This document shows, piece after piece, positions 12,545-22,832 of a DNA stretch of 64,000 nucleotides. Under the pieces are notes generated by a model that saw only the letters and a list, made by a program, of their open reading frames with translations, did not search any database and was not told where the DNA came from. Position 1 is the stretch's first letter; every line of letters starts with the position of its first letter. The DNA is from Chrysoperla carnea (Eukaryota > Arthropoda > Insecta > Neuroptera > Chrysopidae), in the NCBI RefSeq assembly GCF_905475395.1, contig NC_058341.1:37153501-37217500 (forward strand). Direction: 5' to 3'. The position numbers and the translations under genes are program-made.

Positions 12545-13336
12545 CACAAGGCGTAATTTCACTCTACTATACGTGGGAGGTAGGTATTTTGTGTTCACTG
12601 ACTTTCTTTTAATGAATATGGCAGGTCATTGTCTCAAACTCGGTAAAAAGGATCATTTGTAAACTCATTAAATAAGTTTCATTCTTCGCGTAGTTAAACA
12701 CAATTTCAAGAAAAATCGTAAAATTTAAATATTTATAATTTTTACTACAAATTAAGAAGGAAGTTAAGAAAATGAAATTATAAAATTATTTATATATAAA
12801 AATAAATTCGAATTATTTTTTGATAGAAAATTAGTATTTTCTGTCTGAAATCTGAAATAAAGTATTTTATTAAATCTGTAGCTATATTTAAGGGTTATTT
12901 TTCAAATAAATAAAGCGGGAACATACAAATTGAAGCTTTTTGAACGAGAAATAAATATCTCTCTAATAGGGTCGAATTACCACGGGTCTGCGGGAATTAA
13001 TCGTACCTCTAATGGGGTTAAGTTTATCGTGGTTAATTTGACCTGGTTGAAACGGTTTGTACGGGCGAACCGTTTGAACGGGTGAATTGACGTGGGTATA
13101 TAGGGATGATTACATATTTTTATCACTTTAGGTAAATAATTCTCACTGCACGAACCGAAAAGTGAAGTTGATTTTTGAGAATCTTTAAAAGTCCGCGAAA
13201 TATAAACCTTAATAACTCCTAATTAAAGAAAAAAGAAGATACTTTAAAAGTGACGTCATTGCTAAGTATCGCCATTGTGATTACATATAAAACTCTGTTT
13301 TGAAAGAAAGAGGTGGGCAACAATTCTTTTAACTTC
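12545..13336. other. gene-free stretch
   Basis: Nothing recognised apart from a short region of imperfect GGT/GGG-rich repeats around 12965-13095. Confidence 0.5.
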
Positions 13337-13763
13337 AACAAAATTTTGGTAAATGTGTTCATAAAATCACCTAATTAGTCCATTTTCTGCTGTCCGTCTG
13401 TCCGTCTGTTATCAAGATAACTTAAAAACGAAAAAAATGTCAAGTTGAAATTTTTACAGCTTGATCAGATCGTAAAAAGTGAGGTCGAGTTCGTAAATGA
13501 GCAACATAGGTCAATTGGGTCTTCTTGGTTTCGTAGGACTCATCTTGTAAGCCGTTAGAGATAGAACAAAAGTTTAAATGTAAGAAATGTTTCTTATAAA
13601 AATAAACAACTTTTGTTTGAAACATTTTTTTGAAAACATCACTGTTTACCCGTGGGGGCGCAAATCAGGTTCGAATATTGTATAGTATGTATTATATGAG
13701 AGTATCAGTCATGTGTGTGTGACATGTATGTATGGCTGGCTATCTCTGTCATTAACCCAATTG
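13337..13763 (+). repeat. dispersed 530-bp repeat (copy 2)
   Basis: This copy carries the family landmarks in order: the block TAATTAGTCCATTTTC, a (GTCC/GTCTGT)n tract, GATAACTTAAAAACG, GTGAGGTCGAGTTCGTAAAT, GAGCAACATAGGTCAATTGG and ACATCACTGTTTACCCGTG. It lacks the first 100 bases seen in the fullest copies, and its 3' end is degenerate. Confidence 0.8.
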
Positions 13764-13859
13764 TATTTCAGCGATTTGTTACGTAGACTTATTAAGTAAC
13801 TTTTAAGAAAGTCTTTAGTCTGCCATGTTAATGTCTTAGCCGCCCTGGTTGGTTTAGTA

Positions 13860-14376
13860 ATAGGTTGGCTGATAAGTCCCCGGTCTGACACATAGATGGC
13901 GTCGCTAGTATTAAATGCATATTATTTTTATATAGTACCAACCTTCAAATGATTCGTGTCAAAATTTGACGTCTGTAAGTCAATTAGTTTGTGAGATAGA
14001 GCGTCTTTTGTGAAGCAACTTTTGTTATTGTGAAAAAAATGGAAAAAAGGAATTTCGTGTTTTCATAAAATACTGTTTTCTGAAGGGAAAAAATACAGTG
14101 GAAGCAAAAACTTGGCTTGATAATGAGTTTCCGGACTCTGTATTTTTTCCCTTCAGAAAACAGTATTTTATCAAAACACGAAATTCCATTTTTTCCATTT
14201 TTTTCACAATAACAAAAGTTGCTTCACAAAAGACGCTCTATCTCACAAACTAATTGACTTACAGACGTCAAATTTTGACACGAATCATTTGAAGGTTGGT
14301 ACTATATAAAAATAATATGCATTTAATACTAGCGACGCCATCTATGTGTCAGACCGGGGACTTATCAGCCAACCTT
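13860..14376. mobile_element. fold-back Himar-like mariner (irritans subfamily)
   Basis: Both ends carry the mariner terminal repeat GGTTGGCTGATAAGTCCCCG (left within 13860-13886, right inverted within 14351-14375), next to TA dinucleotides. Each arm is 237 bp and is the 5' end of the same mariner: terminal repeat, leader and the start of the transposase gene. The arms run 13860-14096 and, inverted, 14140-14376, around a 43-nt loop that continues the transposase into WLDNEFPDS. Read from the right arm, the frame gives MEKMEFRVLIKYCFLKGKN, matching the irritans-subfamily N-terminus. The left arm has a 1-base deletion after the start codon. The 3' part of the gene, including the catalytic D,D(34)D domain, is absent, so the element is non-autonomous. 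Confidence 0.9.
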
Positions 14377-14718
14377 AGATGTACGTTTGGGACGGTGGAA
14401 GGAAAATCCCACATGTCTCATTTTACTTTATTAACAAAAAAAAAGGGTCACAAGAGTTTATATGATACAGTCCTCTAAAATAATTCTATTTGTATATAAT
14501 AAAGACTAATCTGTGAAGACTAATGACGGCCATTTATATTAAATCCTACAGGATTTAATTAATTTGCTTGAACTAATGATGCGATAGAGATGTCTAAATA
14601 TAATATAATGTAGATATATTTAAAATTATAGTACGCATTTTGTTGTGTAACGAAATTCGAAGAACGAGGGAAAAAACGTGCATATATTACCTGTATATGC
14701 AATAACACAAGCACACAA
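14377..14718. other. gene-free stretch
   Basis: Nothing recognised between the fold-back mariner and the next dispersed repeat copy. Confidence 0.5.
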
Positions 14719-14996
14719 TGTATACATGAAATATCTCAAGGTAGTCCCAAGTTTGTAACGCCTAAAAATATTGATGCTACGAACATAATTTGGGTGTAGA
14801 TGTTGATAAAATCACCTAATTAGTTCATTTTCGGTTGTCTGTCTGTCTGTATGTCTGCCCGCCTGTAAACACGATAACTCAAAACCGAATAGAGATATCA
14901 AGCTAAAATTTTTATAGCGTACTCAGGTCTTAAAAAGTATGAGCTCGTAAATTAGCAACATAGGTCAGTTGGGACCTGATAAACAATTTTTGTTTG
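14719..14996 (+). repeat. dispersed 530-bp repeat (copy 3, 3' truncated)
   Basis: It matches the first half of the family: GTAGTCCCAAGTTTGTAACG, AATCACCTAATTAG, the TCTGTCTGTC tract, ACACGATAACTCAAAACCG and GCAACATAGGTCAGTTGGG. It then breaks off at about 14996. Confidence 0.75.
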
Positions 14997-15162
14997 TATC
15001 TATGTATTTTATTGAGTATACATTTACTGTATATATATGTATGTGTTTGCTTATAGTAAATAATATGTTCACTGAAGAAGTAAGAAGAAATATACTCTTA
15101 TTAAATTGGGTGTAATAGAAGCTATCTTTCTTAATCTTTTGATGGTGAATCAACAGTTATAA

Positions 15163-15450
15163 ATGAATACCGACTCTGGATGGAAAAAAGAATGTGAAAA
15201 TGATTCGGCCGTACCACAGTTGATAGCTAATCTAATTGAAGCATACGACCAAGATTTCTTCCCTAAAATAAGAATCTTACATATACTGGCAACTCTTCCG
15301 GTCAGCGGTGCTACCGCAGAGAGATCGTTTTCTACATTTCGCCGGATAAAATCTTGGTTGCGTGCCTCAATGTTACAGGAAAGATTATCTGGGCTAGCTA
15401 TCGTGGATATCGATGACATATCAACGGTAGCGCAGGGTCAATATTTATAA
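15163..15450 (+). pseudogene. hAT transposase C-terminal dimerisation domain, fragment
   Basis: An intact 95-codon frame encodes a typical hAT C-terminal dimerisation domain. It includes ILATLPVSGATAERSFSTFR (about residues 44-63), followed by IKSWLRASMLQERLSGLAIV, the helix pair that dimerises hAT transposases and related zinc-finger MYM/THAP-type proteins. In-frame stop TAA lies directly before the ATG, and the N-terminal BED finger and RNase H-like catalytic core are not found upstream. The piece therefore cannot act as a transposase alone. It may be the remnant of a larger hAT element or, less likely, a terminal exon with distant upstream exons. The frame is undamaged, suggesting recent origin or chance preservation. 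Confidence 0.8.
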
Positions 15451-15743
15451 ATAAAAGGTAGTAAATAATTAAATTTATAAAAATAATAGTATTTAATCGA
15501 TAAAAAGTCGTATTATAGATAAGGTCAACCGTGAATTCCAGTCTACTTAAATAATTATTTAATAGGTAGGTACCTTATATTTATAAATAGTGACCCAGCA
15601 CTGAAGTACGTTAAACTGATCGCACCATCTTCTGAGCCCTCTATTTCAAAAACGGTTTAACGTACAAAAAAAAGTTTCAGACGAAATTTGTAGAAAATTT
15701 TTTCTTCTACAACTTTTAGACTAAATATTAATACGATTGAAGG

Positions 15744-16033
15744 CAGTGCTGGATTACCCATTAGGCCGGACTAGGCCATGGCCTAGGGCCCCCGACGGGC
15801 AGGGGCCCCCACGAAAATCTGATATGATTATTTTTGAACAAAAAATTTCAATTTCAAGTTATTTTGAAAATTATTTTGTTCATTTTATTTCGTTTATAAC
15901 CTTGGATTGATATGAATAGGCTGTACGAATGCTATGAATACACAAATAACGATTGATATTACAATTATTCGAAAAAGGGGGGGCCCCAAAATTTTATTGG
16001 CCTAGGGACCCCGATGGGCTTAATCCGGCACTG
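15744..16033. mobile_element. non-autonomous hAT element (MITE)
   Basis: A 290-bp element with inverted ends: CAGTGCTGGATTACCCAT at the left and GGGCTTAATCCGGCACTG at the right. It is flanked by a perfect 8-bp target-site duplication, ATTGAAGG, at 15736-15743 and 16034-16041; 8 bp is diagnostic of hAT. Subterminal GGCCTAGGGCCCCCGACGGG and its inverted counterpart at about 15975-16015 make a GC-rich stem on each side of an AT-rich middle. It has no coding capacity, so it would need a transposase from elsewhere. Confidence 0.9.
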
Positions 16034-16041
16034 ATTGAAGG

Positions 16042-19000
16042 CAAAAGAAACAAGATATGTATTAACAAAAAAACTAATTTTCGAGACCTTTGACTTTGTA
16101 CATCTAGGAACGCGCACGCTTGACTATATGTGATTAAGGTTTGTACAAAAATTCAGCTTATTCCGTTAGATTCCGAGGTGAAACCTTCAAATGATTGGAG
16201 TAAAAGCCCTTAAAGCAAAGGGCATAAAATCCAAAAATTGTTTTCTAAAAATTTTCTACGTAATAAAATTGGTTTAAAACTATAATGTTTTTACATAGAA
16301 ATATATATATTTACTATAAAATAATTGATTACGTATTATATATTATTTTCATCCTTAGTTTTTTTGTCATTCTCACATAAAAATCAATACCTAAACACCC
16401 ACAATACATTACGTACAGTGAATGTGAATGTATATGTAGGATGAATGAATGTTATATTATATTATGGTTTAGGTACTGTAATAACATAGATTGTGTACGA
16501 GATTATTATGCTACAAATATCAACTGTGCATTCACTGTTCTCATAGCAATGCATACAGGATAGAAAACTAACGGGTTTTTCATTAAGATTGATATAATTT
16601 TAAACTTAATACTCCAGTAAACGAAGCTATAAAACCTCTAATTTCTTTCCTATAGCTCCGATTGACCTGCAAATTTGAGATTAAGCTTTGTTCATCCCCT
16701 AAATCAAAAGTTATATGGTGCCTAGTGGTGCTTTTACCCAGTAATCACCCCTTCTAAGGTGTGGAAAAATATATGTTGAAAATGGCATCGGGAATCGATA
16801 GAGCGATGAAATCTAAGCAAAACATGCCACTTAAGTATATTTCGAAGGGTCAATACGTTCCGAGTTATTGGCGATAGATATTCGGAGTATTTAACGTTAA
16901 ATATTACTACTCAAATACAAGGTTGTTTTTACTGCGTACATAAGTGCACATTGCTGAGAAAAACTGCGAAATTTGCTGTTAGTAAAATCAATTTGTTGAT
17001 TTTAAAATCCTTTTATGATAATTTGTTAATAATAATGATAATAAAATTTTCAAATTATTTTAAAGTGGATATAATTTTAATATGATTTAGTTTTACTTTT
17101 AAAGAATTTTCCAGTTATAAATTAGGTTGCTTTGCTTACGCGCATCTAGCGCTTTATTTAAGGCAACTAATCTCAAATGCGAGACGTACTTCACCCCTGC
17201 CTAAATTCAATAAGAAATTAAACATTCGTAATTCATCCGTCTTAAAATTTCGATACCACGTACCATAAGATTTATTAATGGTAATTAATATTGGAAAAAT
17301 TCAAATAAAATAATTATTTCAAATAAATTAAATGTAAATTTCAATGATATCTACACAACTTGATTAATTTAAACGGGCACTCTTAATGTAAAACCTCATT
17401 GTATATTAGCTCAATCATTTTAGAAATCAAGATAATATGTACGATAAGCGAATTATTTAATATCATATATAATAAAAATACTTCGATAATACAGGAAAAA
17501 CAAGAAAAAAATAATGTTAATACTTGCTCCATTTGAAATTATAAAAATCAATGGTATGTCCTTAGATTTTCACATTTTACAGTGAAACGGTTTCGAATTC
17601 GAAATTTGCTGTATGAAAATAAAATCGATAAAAATAATTTTCATGAAATTCTGCACAAAAACTAGTTTTAAATGCCATGAACAGAATTCTTCTAGTTTTA
17701 TAGGGCAGGTTTTCAAAAATAAAATAAAATTTCTACAATTGCAAATTGCAACTATATTTACTTGGATATAACGACGAGCTAAAATCTCCCAAAAGGCAAA
17801 GACAATAATTGTATTGTTTTCCTATCTCATGAATAAATTCCCTGAAATCCATAATATCACAATTCTCCGACTTATAAACAGGTTTTCCAGTTTTTCCAGC
17901 CTCTCAAAAAAATCCTTTATAAAATTAAATATACCTATTATAAAATACCACATCTGTCATCTTGACTACTTGAGTTTTATGAAACCAATTTTATAGTAGC
18001 TTAGTTTATTCGAAGTACTCAGATTGTTGAGTAAAGATTCGATGAATAGTAAAAATTTGCAGACTCTTTCTAAATGTTTTATGTGATTCAGGTTTTCTAT
18101 GCACGACTAACGTGGACACAGGACCGCATTAAGGTATCATGGTATTAGGTTCGGAGGCTAGTTGGTAGCGGGTATACGTTACCAATAAACGGTGGCATTA
18201 TTGTTTTGTCAATTCAATGATATTTATTATATAAAATGTTATGCAATTGGAAAGGCAATGCTGTATGTCAAATCATGAGAATCATATGAATGTTCAGGAT
18301 TCTCAGATTCAGGACCATGAGACTGGAACGACAGTCCTGTCCCATAGTTGTAAAAAATCAATTTTTGATAATAAGTTTCATTTTGGAAAAATGTGCGAAG
18401 AACAATTTCTGAAATTACAAATATAAGTGCAAATTGTTTTCTATTTTTATGCGGTAAAGAATTTTTCTTCAGATTCTTGTTATCATTCTAAAACTTCTAG
18501 ACAACAATCCATTGTACATTCTACATCTTCTAGACAACAATTAACAAGATTTTTTGCTTTAATTGCATCCAACTCTACAGTAGAAATCGTTTAAATATTA
18601 TTAAAACCCCGAACCTTTCGCAAATGGCTTCAAATGCTTAGTTTTTTTATACAGACGTGATTAAAGATTTCACAATTGGGAGAAAAACTTCAACTAGAAA
18701 TCTATCTCTTGGTTGAGAGGTAAATTGGTAGAAGCGCCAAAGAGGTGGGGGCCTGGCACTAGTGGCCACATTGGCATCGCTCGAACGGATATGAAATTAC
18801 AATGTATTCATATCCTCACCACCTATAAAGAGAATTTAATACACATGTTTGTTATCATAGGTAAATAAAACCTTGTCACAATTCTATTTTCAAGGATCGC
18901 AATTATAAGTAAGGGAACATTGTTCATAATGAAAAAATTTTCATTGACATTTTCATGGACGTTAGGCATTTACAACCCCGATGAACGATTAAACGTACAA

Positions 19001-19996
19001 AGTGGTTAAAAAAGAGGATGCTATGATAGTAACTTCATTTCTTTCAAATAGGATATATCTTACCATAGAATAACTTATAAGTCGGGATGCATAGGGAAAG
19101 TTGGGAAACAGCACCGATTTTAGTGAAAATTTGTGTAACGTATTTATAGAACTCCAAGGAACATTTAGTCAACTTAAACTAGTCATAAGGGCGTATTTGG
19201 CCTCAGCGGGGGCATTTGTAGCCCAATTTTTTTTTGAAATGCTTAGTTTGGCTGCATGTTCTCATTTAGTAGGTATTTTTGGTCGTTAAATATGAATCCA
19301 ATGTCAGATTAACGGATTCTGTCACGTATTTCATAAATCGTGCCATTTATGACCAAAAGTTTCACTTTTTTGGCATAAAAAATGCAAATCAAGTATTAAT
19401 CGCCATAAAGTTCAAAAGTCACATATTTTTGCACTTATCATTATTGAGGTAAAGATTTAAAAATAAATCGCCAAACAGTTGTTACCAGTCCTTTCATCAA
19501 TTATTATACCAAAAACATAAATTAATGGATTATTTGAGAATTTTTATATAGGGTGAAATTATCATTGTTAGATAAAGATTTACAGATAAATCCCTAAACA
19601 ATTGTTACTATAGTACTTCCTATATTTTTTGTGACAAAAATTATCAATTATTCGAAAATCTATGCAAATATTTATAAAGGGTGAGGCCAATTTTTGTAGA
19701 AACATCAAAAGAGAATTATTTCATTCTGAATAAAAAAAAAGTCAAATTAACAGAGGGCTTACCAGATAAGGGGAACACAATAGGTCTTTTAGACCACAGT
19801 GTGATGCCACCCTTGTAAAACATTTGTATTCATTTATCACAGGTCTTTTAGTGTTTTTTTTTTTTTTTTTTTTTTTTTTTGAATACGCAGCCTAGAGAAA
19901 TAGTGATAAAAAATTGTTTTAATGAATGAAAGTTAATTTAATAAGTTATAGTATTAATTCCTAAAAAACTTAATCACCGTTGAGACTTAGTAAAAG
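16042..19996. other. gene-free stretch with long T run
   Basis: No supported gene. A 27-base T run at 19854-19880 could be the reverse of a retroposon poly-A tail, but no matching element or clear target duplication was found. A short frame at 18241-18426 has no family resemblance. Confidence 0.5.
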
Positions 19997-20389
19997 TGTC
20001 CGTCTGTGAGCACGATAACTCAAAAACGAAACAAGATATCAAGCTGAAATTTTTACAGCGTACTCAGGTTATAAAAGTGAGGTCGCGTTCGTAAATGAGC
20101 AACATAGGTCAATTGGGTCTTGGGTCCCTAGGACCCATCTTGTAAACCGTTAGAGATAGAACAAAAGTTTAACTGTAAAATGATCCTTATAAAAAAATAA
20201 ACAACTTTTGTTTGAAACATTTTTTCGTAAACATCATTGTTTACCCGTGAGGACGCAAATTAGGTTTAAATTGTATAGTACGTATTATATGGAAATATCA
20301 GTTATGTAGGTGTAATGTGTTAGAGTAATCAACACTGTCTATGCATGGTATTTCAACAAGTAACTCAGTCAATTGTTTATTTTAATTTG
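19997..20389 (+). repeat. dispersed 530-bp repeat (copy 4, 5' truncated)
   Basis: It begins in the GTCCGTCTGTGAGCACGATA segment and runs to the family 3' end, including CACTGTCTATGCATGGTATT and AACTCAGTCAATTGTTT. The first 130 bases of the full repeat are missing. Confidence 0.8.
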
Positions 20390-21340
20390 ATCAACGATTT
20401 TGATCTTGCCTCTTATTAATTTCTAACCAAATTTAGTTAACACTATAGGAATATCATTATCAATTTTACTGTAATACAATGATAAAAATATACTTTAGTT
20501 AATTAAAAAAAAAGTTGTTCGTGTAACAATTACTAATTTTCTATGAATAAGCTTTGCATTCTTTTTTATTATTACTAAAAATAATAATAAATTTTTTCAA
20601 AAATAAAACGTAACAAATGCTTATTAATAAACAACAATTGATGCGCTATAGATAGTTACAGCCTTACAGCTATAAAAATAGAAATTTATATTAAAAAAAT
20701 ATTTAATATTATTTTCATTCAATAATGCATGGGTGTTAAATAATATAAAATAGGGGTGGATTCCACCCTATATATCATGTACCATTGTTTAAAATGGCAT
20801 CCCTGTGTTCAACACTATATACTATACAGTGCTGCTAGATTCATCATCCCCACTACCCTATATTATAGACACTTACAAAACTCGGAGCTACAACAAAACA
20901 GCTCACTTCAACCAACATCATGACTGTTTTCTAAAAATATCAAGAGAAACATGGAAATGAATTGCAGAAATGTATTGTTACAAAAAAAGATTGTTTAGAA
21001 AAAAAATGTTTTAACAGTGTTAAAAATATGACTGTGGCTTGTTTAACGCATTAAACCGTCAAGGTAAATTTAATTATTATTAAAAATTTATTTATTTTTG
21101 TATTTAATTTGTTAAATATGGCGTTTGTAATTTATTGATTTATTTGTATATTTCTTTTAAGCGTATAAGTATTGTAGAGTTTTCTTTCAGATTTTTTAGA
21201 ATATGCTGTTAGTAAAATCAATTTTTTTTATTGTTATTTTTGTAACAATTAGCTAATTATTTTTTAGAATTTTATGAGATTTAATTTAAATAAATATTAC
21301 TTGTTACATGTAATATAAAAATTTATTTTATTTTTTTATA
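20390..21340. other. gene-free AT-rich stretch
   Basis: Nothing recognised. A small GGGGTGGATTCCACCC palindrome lies near 20754-20769. Confidence 0.5.
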
Positions 21341-21806
21341 TCTTAATATATATATTTCTTGTGAGCGTGTGTATGTAATTGAACTCCTCCTAGACGGCTG
21401 GACCGATTTTGATGAAATTTTTTGTGTGTGTTCGTGGAGATTCGAGAATGGTTTAGATTTACAATTTGGTCCAGTACAACTGTTTTTGAGGGCTCCGTAC
21501 CAAAAAAATGAAATTTCATTAAATGGTGGGAGCGCATATAAATCATATCACATTATGTATACTATGTGTACTATGTATTTTTAATAGTATTCAGGTATTG
21601 TCAATAGGCATTTATTAGAGCCATATGCGAGCGCAGCGAGCTCTACTATCAAAGGTCAGGCCAAAGGTCGAAGGTCAGGCCACTCCAATAAATAGGAGTT
21701 AAATTGGGGTTTAGCGGGATGGGTTTAGCGGACAGGCTAAACGTAGTATAGGTATTCATGAATTGGAGTTACGTTTTTACGGGACAACGTCCATCGGGGC
21801 CGCTAG
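21341..21806 (+). mobile_element. short non-autonomous Helitron
   Basis: The element starts with TC after an A (21341) and ends with CTAG before a T (21803-21806), as Helitrons do when they insert between A and T. Just inside the 3' end, GGGACAACGTCC can form the usual terminal hairpin, followed by ATCGGGGCCG. The interior has GCTGGACCGATTTTGATGAA, a stretch common in insect Helitrons, and a GAGCGCAGCGAGCTC palindrome. At 466 bp there is no room for a Rep/helicase gene. The 5' end is assigned only from the TC and the A/T rule and is less certain than the 3' end. Confidence 0.6.
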
Positions 21807-22818
21807 TATTCCTATAATTTAATGTAATTTGTTCGCTAATTCCTAGCCAAAACAAAGCTTTAAAATAAATAACTTAGCTAATTGTGTACCCTTTCATCCA
21901 TATCTTATTAGGGTCTACCTATAATATTTTAATAATTTCTACAAAAGAGGAATTAACTTAATTTCTAAATCAATCTAATTCAAATATAAATTAGATACGG
22001 TGAAAAATACTTGAAGAGTTTTCCATTCTAAATAGTATTACACAGCGAGATTGATTAGATTTGTAAAAAGAAAAACTTGCACAGATTCGACTTTTCTAAA
22101 TAAATTTCTGTGAGGGGAGGGGGATATAGGTAATAAAAAAATATCAGACTTCTATTTCTCTAATTCCCAGACAAGATGCGAGCCCCCCATCAAACCATTT
22201 TAATGCGAGAAGATTATAAAAGTTGTATTTCCGTCCGTGGATTATATTTAGACGTGACTCTTCAAAATTATGAAAAATAAACACGGCTTAGTTCGACCAG
22301 CTTCCTCTTTTTTTACGTTGTAGGATTTCCAGCTTCATAAATTACATGTTGAACTTCTTTCTCTGCTACTTCAACCAGGCCAAATGTAAATACTGAATCA
22401 ATCTTATTATAGTCTCTCTTTGAATCCCTGCACTTTAAGTAGCTTTTTTGACGATTTTCAATTTTTGAGGTCCGCTTTCACTATACAATTTTACCGATGA
22501 TTATGCATACAAAACCTTTATAGATATTTGTGTATAAATCCTTTTATTTTAGAAGTTGCTTAATTTTTATTCCCATTTCTATTGGGTTATTATGCCTTCG
22601 GTATGTGGTAATTCTGGTTTTTCGGCTATGCCTTGTTTTGTTTCCGAAAAACGCCGTTTCCGAAACGAGCTGTTATATCTAACTAGAATAAATTCTAAAT
22701 TATTTCAATTGTTCATAACTAGATTTTTAGTTATGCTCAGACCTTTTCGGATCCCCAGATATTCTGAAAGATACTGTAAATGTTTCCAGATACTAAAAAT
22801 CTATAAAATTATTTTTAG
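21807..22818. other. gene-free stretch upstream of the membrane-protein gene
   Basis: No supported gene. The interval ends at a good 3' splice site (ATTTTTAG, 22811-22818), so it may be intron of the next gene if 5' exons lie upstream. Confidence 0.45.
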
Positions 22819-22832
22819 AAAATCGGCTCAGA

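Noticed and set aside
14025-14207. 60-codon frame as a separate small gene
   Set aside because: It is the mariner transposase N-terminus running through the fold-back loop into the opposite arm.
15150-15419. 89-codon minus-strand frame
   Set aside because: It is the antisense shadow of the hAT dimerisation-domain frame, which has clear family motifs on the + strand.
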